Shown: positions 25,701 to 39,257 of the stretch, piece after piece
How positions within the stretch are numbered: position 1 is the stretch's first letter
Layout: the number at the start of each line of letters is the position of its first letter
NCBI GenBank assembly: GCA_024449915.1
Contig: JAMZAV010000438.1
Span: 1,364,001-1,428,000, forward strand
Origin: Sweltsa coloradensis
Taxonomy: Eukaryota; Arthropoda; Insecta; Plecoptera; Chloroperlidae
DNA: 64,000 nucleotides
Reading direction: 5' to 3'
The notes under the pieces: model-generated
The model's input: the letters and a program-made list of their open reading frames with translations, nothing else
What the model was told of the DNA's origin: nothing
Database searches by the model: none
Position numbers and translations under genes: made by a program

Positions 25701-28700
25701 AACCACCACGAGAAACGCTGAGCATCTAAATAGCTGGCATTCCTTGCACGAGGTTGTATTAGCATAACGCAAGGTAGCTCGAGTTTCTACTCTGGCACTG
25801 AGATGAGTGCACGAGTGGCACTCACTAGGCTATAGTGGGCAGCGTGTAATCACAACTGTTGTTTTACGATGACAACACAAAGTGATGAGCGATGCTAGAC
25901 TAGGCTTGAAGAAACAACAGCCGCTTGATATATGTACATAATATGATATAGCGCAGTGTTGTCTAAACTAGGGAAACGCCAAAGTCGTTGTTAGACGAGT
26001 GAGAGAGCCATGTGTTGAGTACCCGGGAACATTTGCATTTAGGAGATAATTATATTGGTATAAATAAAAGTGTTTTTAAGTTTAGTTTGTAGGGCACGTC
26101 AACTGTAAGGCCATAATGCGCCACTCTGGCCTATGATAGGCTAGGGAGCTGCCTATAGGTAGGGGGAAGAAAGGTATTTTAGCGGGTACTCAACACATGG
26201 CTCACTCACTCGTCTAAGAACGACTTGGCGTTTCCCTAGTATAATCTTTACACAAACATTTGTGGTCACAGACCCTTGTTGAACAGATCTAGGTACACCC
26301 CAGGCTAAATGGAACGGCCGATGTATGACCCTAGAACAGGTATACTTCCTCCAGCGTCAATGTATGAAAAATTAAAGACGATTTCCATCTGGGCCGGGGT
26401 AGAATTGGCCCAGAGCATGGCTCTGCTAATCGTAAAAGGCGATTCAAGAGAAAAAGTCCACCTCGCAAACATCAGCCAATAAGAGGGAAGTATATTATAC
26501 TCCCCAAAACTAGAGGCGAGCTCTGGCAATCGTCGTCGGGGACACCTCCCCCTTCCTTTGACGACCTCCCCGACGACGTGGCTGGTTCTGACCAGCATTG
26601 GCCCCTCTTCCTCTTATACCCCCTAGGCTAGAGTGACGCATTATGACCTAACAGTTGACGCGTCGTTAATCCAAATAACCCCCCCCCCCCCCCCAAAAAA
26701 AAAAAATAGATTTAGGCCTAGGCGAACAGAGAAAGTGGTTTGAAGATTTTTGGTTTCAGGGTGCGTCAACCGTTTATGTTGTCGCTGTCACCGTCTTTGT
26801 TATGAAAAAAGGCTTGTCCCATACGTCCCAATTAAGTTTTAGTTTGGATTAAGGGTGCGACAACCGCTAGGTCAAAAAGCGCCACTCTTGCCTAGAGGAT
26901 ATAGGGAGGAAAATCCCATGCTGGTGCTGGTCAGAAATAGCCACGGGTAAAGGTGAAAGAAAAGGGAGGGTTCTCTCGTCGTGGTCGTCATCGTCTTTGT
27001 CTTCGTTCGTTTTGTCCTTTTCGTCGTCGTTGGGAAGGTCGTCAGAGAATATGGGGGGTCCCCGACGACGACTGCCAGAGCTCTTATTCTAGTTTCGGGA
27101 ACTAATATACTTCCCTACTTACCAGCTGATGTTTGCGAGATAAAATACGTCTCTTTCCTCGCCTTTAACGATTAGTATACAGAGCCATGTTACAGAATGA
27201 CAGAAGCCATGCATAACAAAAAAACAAAAACAAAATTCTAAACATCGACTTGGTTCATCTCATAGATATTACTGATCGCGAACATTCACAGGCTGTGTTC
27301 TATTTTACTAATAGGTATTTTAAACATTTGCAATCTAGATTCCAAATTTTCAAATTTTTATTTTGTGAGCTTAAATCGCAACGGATATTGCTCATTTTGT
27401 TAGGCAGGTCGCAAGTAACATCTTTTCAGTCAACCTATTTGTTGGTAGTCATTAAGTTAAACACTATGGATGGAACATTCATCATCATTAGTCGTTAATT
27501 TACCACCTGCAGTAAACTTGTATTAATGCATTAATTAACGCTTATTTAAAAGTTAGTGTAGTTAATAATTGATTAACGTAATCATTCATCATTGATAATT
27601 GGACATATATAATTATGAGCCGGGTATAAAACGTTTAAATTTGATATGTTTATGAATGACTAAGTTGCACATCATAATAAGCGTAGTTAGGTTATCAATT
27701 AATACACAACACAAAATCAATACATTTCCCATAGTTATTAGAACGAATATAATATAAAAAACATTGAGATTTCTCTTCGCTTATCAATAACATGTCTGAA
27801 AAATATGTGTTAATAAAACCGCGTTCTATTTTTGTAACGATCATTTCCTATTCGCACAAAGATTATCAATTAAACCGATACGATGACTCGCTGAAAACGT
27901 ATGCCGCTCGCTCGCGGAACGACCGGGCCCGGAATGCGGTTTAATTGAGCGCTATTTTCACAACGGTTGGCGCCAACTCCAACTACTTCCACACAGCGTC
28001 GCGACTCGACGCCCTGAGCCACAATCATCGCGACACGCGGAAACCAGGGACCCGGATTCACTATATCTACTACGACGCGCCGACAGAGAGAGAGAGAGAC
28101 TTGTGTGCGTGTTCAACTACAAGTTCGCTCTTCACACTTTTCTACAGAAATAATTATGAAATACAGAAAATCAATCAACGAAAAATTATTAATAATAATA
28201 ATAATGAGTCGTAATACGGTGATAAAGTGGACTGTTTTGCTAGGACGACTAAAAACTTTTTGAAATTAGTGCAACAAGTTTAGGGCTCAGTGAATTACTT
28301 GACACATAGGCAGTAGTGACCAATTGGACGCCTTCGTTTCGACTCTTACATGTCGTTCGTCGTCCACATCGGATCTTCGAATTCTAAACCATCGAAGGCT
28401 ACATTGATCTTTTTTTTTCTGAGAAGAAAATATACCAACCGATATTTTCACCAATAAAAGTAACATTTTCTCTGCAAAAATTGAAAACTTAGTATTGGAT
28501 ACGATTGGTTTTAGGAAAACACTCAACCTTATCACTATCGTTATAACTATGGTTAAACTCTCCGTTTGACTTGTGCGAGACAGTATGCACGATTAAAATG
28601 TAATTTTAAACTCCAAACGGTAAACAAAAACTGAATTATATTAATTATTATCAAAACAAGAAAAAAAGTAGTGCTGTTAAAACGTTGCCATGGACTTAAT

Positions 28701-31700
28701 GATCATGTGAAACAGTGGCGCCGGTCTGACAGCGATAGCAAGCTGATCTAAATGCACAACAACATCGTTTGAGCGATTGCAAAATAACCAGAGTTAAAAG
28801 TGAACTCTGGGGAAAGTAATCACTTTTATCTCCTTGACAAATAAACATGCATATGAGCCAAACGTTCTGCTGTGGTCAAAAGGAGAAAGTTAATGGACGT
28901 GTTTACGGGCAAACTATTGGAAATTGATTTGTCAGCGTATTCTATGATTTTTATAAGTGGGAGCTTCGCTCCCTATGAAGGATGCCAGACATACATATAT
29001 TTTATAATTTAAATCTAAGGTATAAAATTGTGGTTTACATTTATTCATAGATGAGAATAACAACAACATGTATCTATAAATTGTATAGCAATGTAAATGC
29101 AGGTTAATAATTTTAATTTGCGTAGTGTTTTCGACTTTGCGCTGTTCTTATGATAATAATAATTAATGCCAGATTCGATTCCTTTCGTGAATCTTTTTCG
29201 AAACTTTAGGTGAACATTGATATAGTGAAGCTGATGGTTTTGGTTATACCCTCTACCCCACTCCGGGCCCCGAGGCTGGGTGATTATTTTAAGGAAATAA
29301 ACTACAATGTACAAAGACTTGTTTGGCTAGATAGTTTGTGTAATACAATTTTCTTCGTTTACATAAAAAAATGTATAAGTAGTATAAACAGTTTGGGTGC
29401 GTTGGAACATGGACTTGTAATGGTTTGAAAGCGTATTTTTTCTAAAGGCGGTGGACAGTGCGTCTGATTCGGTGGCAACTGTCTGTAAGCTTCGGCGAGA
29501 CATAATAGACGAAGACTAGAGTAAGTCAGTCCCTGGCTGGATAATGAGCGACTTCTATTAATACACTCACTCGTCCATCAAGCTTATTTATAGCCTGCGC
29601 AGCGCAGACTTGGAGTGACATCTACTCGATGAATAAGCCGAACCGGAAATGCATTTGATCCAAGTTATTTAAGGAAGTTGAACTTGAACCAGGAAGTGAA
29701 TGCATTGAAGGTTGTGACGCCTGCCGCTAGTGTCGCCCCGGGCAAGGCTGCGTGTTAGCGCATGCGCCTACAGGGAACTTGACCTCAGCAGAGAGCGCGC
29801 GCGGCGAAACGCTGGGGTAAACTATGACGCGCCTCTAGACTCTAAATATTGCGTTGACGTTTTTTTTTTATCAGGGCGAAGAAGAAACCTCAGTCTGTCA
29901 AATATAAGTCAAAGCTCAATTTAGTAGACTTATCAAATTCACATTAATCGCTTTGACAAAACTCCCAATCAAAGCAAAACAAGAACGTACGCAATAAGTC
30001 AATTTTGGCCACCCTTGTTCAGGTCTTTTCAACCAGACATATTACTTCTTTGAAACCATGTTTTGGTGGCGAAGCTCTTCTTTGTATATTATATACATCA
30101 CTTTTCTCTCCGTACATATGTACAACAAACCACAAACACAACAAACAAAATATTGCAAATTTGTAATGATCTTGCAGAGTCGTAATTTTTGGACCGCGAC
30201 GACTAAGCCGTTGTGTGTATAAACCATATCCATGTGTTGCAGGGTCTAGTCTCGGTTTGGATATGATTGTGACGAATTTTACTTTCAATGAATATCGTTG
30301 CCAATGTATGACAAGTTAAGTTAGCCCAAATATATAATGTTACTATTGTTAACTGCAAAATTTTCCTAATACAAGTAACATATTATTTCGATTCCATCAT
30401 AGTGTTGGAATATGAATTAAACTTCCATTCTTTCGTGTAAGGAAATTGTGGGTGGTGGTGACATTCGAGTGACAATGAATTAGTGCGAGAACGGTTACAG
30501 GAGTGCCAAAAATAGGGAGTGTGTGTCACGTCTCACGATCAAAACCGAACATGACATGTTTTTTTGTGTTTACATTGCACTTACTATTTTGGTGATCCTC
30601 GTGGTCTGGGATCGGGGCTATCCCCTTAAAAATCTATAATATCTATATACTCGGCAACCTCCACCAAATGGAGTTGAACTCAGCGTGCACTTGGCATAAT
30701 AACAAGCTTCGCCCTTACCCTTCTCTGCTAAACAAAGGCACCGTCCTGTTCAGGCATTCAATACACATAACATCGCAATGGCATATAGACATACATTATT
30801 AACGTATTAAACAAAACTAGTTAATTATAGAAGCAGTCTAGTTTACACAAGAACCACCACGAGAAACGCTGAAGCATCTAAATAGCTAGCATTCCTTGCA
30901 CGAGGTTGTATTAGCATAACGCAAGGTAGCTCGGGTTTCTACTCTGGCACTGAGATGAGTGCACGAGTGGCACTCACTATAGGCTAGTAGTGTCAGCGTG
31001 TAATCACAACTGTTGTATACGATGACAACACAAAGTGATGAGCGATGCTAGACTAGGCTTGAAGAAACAACAGCCGCTTGATATATGTACATAATATGAT
31101 ATAGCGCAGTGTTGTCTAAACTAGGGAAACGCCAAAGTCGTTGTTAGACGAGTGAGAGAGCCATGTGTTGAGTACCCGGGAACATTTGCATTTAGGGAAG
31201 ATAATTATATTGTGGTATAAATAAAAGTGTTTTTAAGTTTAGTTTGTAGGGCACGTCAACTGTAAGGCCATAATGCGCCACTCTAGCCTATGATAGGCTA
31301 GGGGCCTATAGGTAGGGGGAAGAAAGGTAATTTTAGCGGGTACTCAACACATGGCTCACTCACTCGTCTAAGAACGACTTTGGCGTTTCCCTAGTATAAT
31401 CTTTACACAAACATTTGTGGTCACAGACCCTTGTTGAACAGATCTAGGTTACACCCCAGGCTAAATGGAACGGCCGGTGTATGACCCCTAGAACAGGTAT
31501 ACTTCCTCCAGCGTCAATGTATGAAAAATTAAAGACGATTCCATCTGGGCCCGGGGTAGAATTGGCCCAGAGCATGGCTCTGCTAATCGTAAAAGGCGAT
31601 TCAAGAGAAAAAGTCCACCTCGCAAACATCAGCCAATAAGAGGGAAGTATATTATACTCCCCAAAACTAGAGGCGAGCTCTGGCAATCGTCGTCGGGGAC

Positions 31701-34700
31701 ACCTCCCCCTTCCTTTGACGACCTCCCCGACGACGTGGCTGGTTCTGACCAGCATGGGCCCCTCTTCCCCCATCCCCTAGGCTAGAGTGGTGCATTATGA
31801 CCTAACGGTTGACGCGTCGTTAATCCAAATAACCCCCCCCCCCAAAAAAAAAGAGATTAAGGCCTAGGCGAACAGAGAAAGTGGTTTAAAGTTTTTTGGT
31901 TTCAGGGTGCGTCAACCGTTTATGTTGTCGCTGTCACCGTCTTTGTTATGAAAAAGGCTTGTCCCATACGTCCCAATTAAGTTTTAGTTTGGATTAAGGG
32001 TGCGACAACCGCTAGGTCAAAAAGCGCCACTCTTGCCTAGAGGATATAGGGAGGAAAATCCCATGCTGGTGCTGGTCAGAAATACCCCACGGTAAAGGTG
32101 AAAGAAAAGGTAGGGTTCTCTCGTCGTGGTCGTCATCGTCTTTGTCTTCGTTCGTTTTGTCCTTTTCGTCGTCGTTGGGAAGGTCGTCAGAGAATATGGG
32201 GGGTCCCCGACGACGACTGCCAGAGCTCTTATTCTAGTTTCGGGAACTAATATACTTCCCTACTTACCAGCTGATGTTAACGAGATAAAATACGTCTCTT
32301 TCCTCGCCTTTAACGATTAGTATACAGAGCCATGTTACAGAATGACAGAAGCCATGCATAACAAAAAAACAAAAACAAAATTCTAAACATCGACTTGGTT
32401 CATCTCATAGATATTACTGATCGCGAACTTTCACAGGCTGTGTTCTATTTTACTAATAGGTATTTTAAACATTTGCAATCTAGATTCAAATTTTTCAAAT
32501 TTTTATTTCTTGTGAGCTTAAATCGCAACGGATATTGCTCATTTTGTTAGCAGTTCGCAAGTAACATCTTTTCAGTCAACCTATTTGTGGTAGTCATTAA
32601 GTTAAACACTATGGATGGAACATTCATCAATCATTAGTCGTTAATTTACCACCTGCAGTAAACTTGTATTAATGCATTAATTAACGCTTATTTAATAGTT
32701 AGTGTAGTTAATCGTAATCATTCATCATTGATAATTGGACATATATAATTATGAGCCGGGTATAAAACGTTTAAATTTGATATGTTTATGAATGACTTCG
32801 TTGCACATCATAATAAGCGTAGTTAGGTTATCAATTAATACACAACACAGAATCAATACATTTCCCATAGTTATTAGAACGAATATAATATAAAAAACAT
32901 TGAGATTTCTCTTCGCTTATCAATAACATGTTTGAAAAATATGTGTTAATAAAACCGCGTTCTATTTTTGTAACGATCATTTCCTATTCGCACAAAGATT
33001 ATCAATTAAACCGATACGATGACTCGCTGAAAACGTATGCCGCTCGCTCGCGGAACGACCGGGCCCGGAATGCGGTTTAATTGAGCGCTATTTTCACAAC
33101 GGTTGGCGCCAACTCCAACTACTTCCACACAGCGTCGCGACTCGACGCCCTGAGCCACAATCATCGCGACACGCGGAAACCAGGGACCCGGATTCACTAT
33201 ATCTACTACGACGCGCCGACAGAGAGAGAGAGAGACTTGTGTGCGTGTTCAACTACAAGTTCGCTCTTCACACTTTTCTACAGAAATAATTATGAAATAC
33301 AGAAAATCAATCAACGAAAAATTATTAATAATAATAATAATGAGTCGTAATACGGTGATAAAGTGGACTGTTTTGCTAGGACGACTAAAAACTTTTTGAA
33401 ATTAGTGCAACAAGTTTAGGGCTCAGTGAATTACTTGACACTTAAGTGACCAATATGACGCCTTCGTTTCGACTCTTACATGTCGTTCGTCGTCCACATC
33501 GGATCTTCGAATTCTAAACCATCGAAGGCTACATTGATCGTTTTTTTTTTCTGAGAAGAAAATATACTAACTGATATTTTCACCAATAAAAGTAACATTT
33601 TCTCTGCAGAAATTGAAAACTTAGTTTACCACAACAGTATTGGATACGATTGGTTTTAGGAAAACACTCAACCTTATTACTATCGTTATAACTATGATTA
33701 AACTCTCCGTTTGACTGTGTGCGAGACAGTATGCACGATTAAAATGTAATTTTAAACTCCAAACGGTAAACAAAAACTGAATTATATTAATTATTATCAA
33801 AACAAGAAAAAAAGTAGTCCTGTTAAAACGTTGCCATGGACTTCATGATCATGTGAAACAGTGGCGCCGGTCTGACTTAGCGATATGCAAGCTGATCTAA
33901 ATGCACAACAACATCGTTTGAGCGATTGCAAAATAACCCGAGTTAAAAGTGAACTCTGGGAAAGTAATCACTTTTATCTCCTTGACAAATAAACATGCAT
34001 ATGAGCCAAACGTTCTGCTGTGGTCAAATGGAGAAAGTTAATGAACGTGTTTTACGTGGCAAACTATTGGAAATTGATTCGTCAGCGATATCTATGATTT
34101 ATTTATAAGGCTTACTGTTTTCGGGCATTAACCGGTAATTAAATATTTGTGTTCCATACAAAAAATATACCGCCATTACGTACAAAGCAAAACTTTATAG
34201 AAGTAAACCAAATTGACTCTTATTGTGAGTGCGACAAAATATATTTTTTGTTGTGTAAGTTATGAACATGCATTAGAATGTTTTACTTATAACTACTACC
34301 ATTACCATTGAGTACTCAATGCTATTTATTGCTACTTCATGCTATATACTCGATGCTATTACATGGCAAATGCGTCTAGAATGGTCTGATCGCCAAAAAA
34401 CAGGACATCAGCAATTTTAGGAAGTGATTTATAGAATAAAATAATAATATGTATGTGATGATGATTATTATAGTTAGTAGGTACCCCCCTACTAGTTGTT
34501 TAGTATTCGCTATAATTATTCAGGTATTTATTTATAACGTTTATTGGTTTTTGTTATGCCTCTTGACTGTTCAATTGATTGACATTATTCTGTTCACAAG
34601 TGTATACTTATTTAAACAAAATATGAACTTTTTATTGCACAAAACTATACGTATAAACCTAATATAACTACAACGCATGGCTTTAAACCTCCAACGAAGA

Positions 34701-36524
34701 ACAATTGTTAGTAAATAGATTAAATGTATGTATTTAGTAATACATTTTGTAACACATTGGTTAGGTAATCAAAATCATAGTATGCTATTCCAAACATCTC
34801 GCAAATGGTGTAACATCTAGCCTTGTTATAGAGTAACAAGGAAGCCATTGTAATATCTAATGGGGCAATGACACTGTACGGGCGCTTGAATAATCGGATA
34901 TAAGTTCTCTCTCTGCATACCCCCAACTTGACATTGGGGAGGGGGGGGGGGGGGAAAATTTATCTTTTATGTGGTGAGAATGTTTTCTGCCCTCTATAAA
35001 CATTTGCCAAATCTCAACATTATAGATGTTATTGCTGTGTAAGTGAAGGCTTTGCTACGTGTACATTTTAAAGAAAGTACAAGCGTTAAGTGACTAATAT
35101 ATAACGGAACAAGTGATCAATCTAAAATCATCACGGTTTTGGTTAATTGTGACATTTCTGAAAATGTTTTAAATTTGTCTGCCCTATTTTTTTAAATCGC
35201 AACATACTTTTTAAACACACACTTGCGCCCGAACCGTTATTTGCATAGGCTTCAAGCGAATTGATTTACAAATATACATGTTTCCATACGTAGACGCAAA
35301 ACGCTTAACAAGACAGCCCTAAGTATAGCTTTAATAAAGACATACGTGCGCTTAGGCAGCGGAACATTATTATCAATGCAAAGTGCATCACTGTCTCCTG
35401 CTGAACACTAAGAAAAAAATACTCGAATGAAAGGGAGAATTCTCGCAACGCATCGCTTAAGAGAGAAAAGCTAAGTACGTGATTAACCTCCCAAACGAAG
35501 TGAACTTCGGACGCATTTTTTCGGCGAGCAGACATGCAGACAGCCTTTTGCTTACAAGACAGCATCGAAAAAGATGCTACGTACGTGAGCATTCTGAATT
35601 CGTAATAGCCTTGCAAGAAGAACGCACGCATTTGTCTTAGTAAAACAACACTGGCAACAATAATATGTTCGACCAGAAAAGAAGTGGCAATTTGGTACGA
35701 GAGGTATGAAAGCATCGTTTTAATTGAGGCTGTACATATTAATTGCGTCTCTTTTTGTAATCTGTGCAGTAACAAGCATTCAATACATTTTGATTGTTTA
35801 CAGAAATAAAAACAATGTTAGGGACTGAAGCTCCTCTGTATACTCATCGAAAGCTCGAAATGTCAAGAACTATGCAACTCGAAGCAGCCTCGAGCGAAAC
35901 AAAGCGAATAACGATATGTTAACTATACATTGTCAATGAGATACTCCATCATTGCTATTAGCATTATACTTTTATTAAAATATGTTTTACGAACGGAAGA
36001 TTTCTACGATGTTTTTTTGTTTGTAAATCCACTTTTATAAACCAGTTCCTTCTGGAATATTGAGTCGAAAAAATGCATTACACACAAATGGAATCGAGTT
36101 GTATTTCTCAGCAATTTAAAAGCGATTTTGCTTAGTTTCTTAGTTGTAGTGTCTCTAAAAAAATAAAAGAGAGAGAAAGAAATAGATGTCATGGAAATGC
36201 GTGTTAGTTTAGTTCCTGGTTCGTCCACCTGTCTGTCTCAAGTGAGAGCGCTGCTGGACTCTATACTTATTAATTAATATTTTTTATTTTATTTTTTATT
36301 GAAGAACAAAATAATCAATCATATAAATAATTAAGGGGGGAGGGGGGGGGGGAGTCCCATACATTTGAGGTTGTTGACTTATAAAAACGTATCACTATTA
36401 TTGAAGGCGAACTTCTGCAGGTGAGTTCTGGCCTTCTTGTTCATAAGTTATCGGTACATTAGCGACGATTTGCATTGCGTAGTGAGTAGTGCCACAGCAC
36501 TCTATGTTTTATTTATTTATGTAT

Positions 36525-36575
<51 letters not shown>

Positions 36576-36581
36576 TCTATT

Positions 36582-36617
<36 letters not shown>

Positions 36618-36644
36618 TTAACGTCTATCTTATTCAGTTATTTA

Positions 36645-36732
<88 letters not shown>

Positions 36733-39224
36733 TTTGAATTATTATTTATCACATTTTATCATCAAGTAAAAATAACTGTTACATTTAGCATCTTCATTTC
36801 ATTCAACAACACCTAAACTAAAACAATTGAATAATATGTTATTTCTTAGGCCTAACTGGTTGCTGATCAAAATATTTAATTCCGGCCTATCAAATGCAAC
36901 TCTTCTGGCATAGAACAGTCATAACACATAGCATACATGTTGCTTTATGATGAGAAGGAAAACGTTTTCCTTTCATTTTATTACTCTTATTCCCGGACAT
37001 TGACGATTATTGCTCGCATAAATTCTCTACAGAAATACTTCGTAGATACTAAATGGCGCAATAGTTTCTCAGAATCCAGACTTTCTGTCTGGGCTAGCTG
37101 TCACCAGTCTTATTGCGCTCGCCCCACATGCATTCACAAATATTGTCTTTCCAAATCGCACGAGATTCCTAGCTAAATGTTAATAATACGTTACAAGAAA
37201 GCTAAGCAGTTGTTATCTAGCTTACAAATCACCAAATTAGTCGCATAAAATCAACACATATTCTAGTTACTTTCTACGACTTAATTCCAATAAAGAAATG
37301 CCCGGAAAAGGATAGATTAATTAGAGCCGGCGCCATGTTTACAGATGGCGCCGTACGTACGTACCGAGTGCGTCGAGTGACCGGCTAGTAGGTCAGCCGG
37401 CGGCCGCTGGCGTAACCCGCGCGGTCGGTCGGTTTCTATCACCCTAGCCTAGAGAAATATGCAACGCGAGTGCGACCACTGCATAGTAATTAGTTAAGTT
37501 ACGAACTAGCTTTCAGTCTGTACAGACAATAACACATATGATTTATCTGCTTTTTATTTACCTTCTATGAATCTGTTTTTGTGACTTTCTTAACGAACAA
37601 ATTAGTCCGGTAGGTATTTATGGTTGCCGCACTTTCTTTATAAATAACACAAAGTTAGACCTTGTTGTAAAAATAGAAAATAGCTGCATTAATGAGGTTG
37701 TCGGGTTTGTTTTATATAACGATTACATGAAAAAAAAGATTTACCTATACTTGTTTGGAGAACGCGTTTGATATTTATCCAAGAATAGCACTAATTGCGG
37801 ACAGATCTGGATAGAGTTGCGTGATTGCTTACACTGTGCGGCCGATATGCGTGGAACAACACGAAAACACGTCGTGGACTGCGCAATGAGGGTAGGTCCA
37901 AACTGACGCGTAGCAGACACGTGACGTAGATACCAAGGGTGGGTTTTCACTCTGAGTGCTGGGATTGAGCCGAACTTGCAGCACTATGGGCTTTCTTTTC
38001 TAACTGCCCGAACATCCTAATGCCTAACTGTCATGTCATGTAAATCGGGTGGGTACCCAACATCGGATGTTCCTACAAAAAATTTCATCGTGTTTTTTTT
38101 TCAGTTTTAAAAAGAGGACTAGATCTTGGACGAACTCTTTATTGTAGTAGAAAAAAAATTATCAGCAGGGCCAAATTAATTGAATATTGTTTTTTTAAAG
38201 TTCTTAACGCCTATCATCAGAAGGTCTGCGCTCACAATGAACTAGAAATATCAGTAAGACTGACTCGACGAAGGACGGACCTTAGGATGGAACATGGATG
38301 CCAGATGCAAAGTCATCTAAAATGGCGTCCATAAAACAAACTTCCCGGCAAACGTGGGCGACTCTATTGAAAACTATAGAGAAATGTGTGCAGTGCAATG
38401 TATTGCTAGAAATAACCCAGTAACAATTTGAATTCCTAAATAGCCCTGGCCTTTTTGTTTTTTTTTCTGCTGCATATCATTAGCATCAATACTTAAAAAA
38501 AAATCAATAGGTTTAATAATAAATTTACAACTAATATGAGAGTAATTCATCCTATGGGTTGATTCCGTGGGAATCATTCGGCGATACACTTATGTCGACG
38601 GTCTGAGGATATTCATACTAGGGAAACGCCAAAGTCGTTGTTAAACGAGTGAGTGAGTGAGCCAAGTGTTGAGTACCCGGGAACATCCCCTTTCCTCCCC
38701 TATACCTAAGGATCTAGCCCAGTATGAGGAATGATACCGGGTACTCAACACATGGCTCACTCACTCGTTTAACAACGACTTGGCGTTTCCCTATATATTT
38801 AAATTGAACATTTGAAATGCGAATCGTGTTCAAAACGTATTAGCGTGAAACATTAACATATTTCCAAGATAAAACAAAATCACCTAAGTTTTATTTCCCA
38901 TTTAACACCCCTCAAAATAATATGTGGTTAAAAAATATAAAAAAAGTTCGAGCTAACGGGTATCGAACCTCAACCTCCGTGTGGTAGGCTAAATGCTTAC
39001 CAATAGGCCATGCAAGCCACGTAGATGTGGTCCCGATAGCTGCTACTAAACAATGCTATCGATATTTTAAAAATCCACATTTTTATTTATTGTAGGATTA
39101 AATCGCAATGGATCTAGTGATTTTGTTAGCAGTTCTCAATAATTTCGGCCGGATGTCTGTTTAAAATTTCAGCCCAATACTGTTCAGCGGTCGGCTGATT
39201 TTCGACGTACAGACAGACAGACAT

Positions 39225-39257
<33 letters not shown>

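Larger units (their letters stand above)
23798..28958 (+). repeat. 5.15-kb tandem unit, copy 1
   Basis: The unit starts GGGAGCTTCGCTCCCT and is directly followed by a second copy that starts the same way at 28959. It holds, in order, a segment shared with 18870-19370, a CpG-rich stretch with GCGCATGCGC (24606-24615), a TA-flanked MITE (25971-26236), an inverted-repeat element (26426-27175), an AT-rich part, and a CpG-rich stretch (27880-28110). It has no conserved ORF. Differences from copy 2 are mainly 1-base indels and are densest in the first 1.5 kb. Confidence 0.93.
34111..38610. other. Intron interior without recognisable gene
   Basis: This is AT-rich DNA with short ORFs that show no domain. 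It includes a G-rich run (34936-34956), a large TTTA/TTTC/ATT microsatellite (36505-36732), and a short CpG-rich segment at 37325-37450 containing GGCGCCATG/GATGGCGCC and CCGGCTAGTAGGTCAGCCGG inverted repeats. I see no exon. Confidence 0.5.

Noticed and set aside
35305..35775. 156-codon minus-strand ORF
   Set aside because: No recognisable domain and an unusual composition with many Leu, Ser and Phe; no splice or promoter support. Could be a decayed repeat.
36437..36769. ORFs of repeated Tyr, Ile or Phe-Leu-Ser
   Set aside because: Translations of the TTTA, TTTC and ATT microsatellites.
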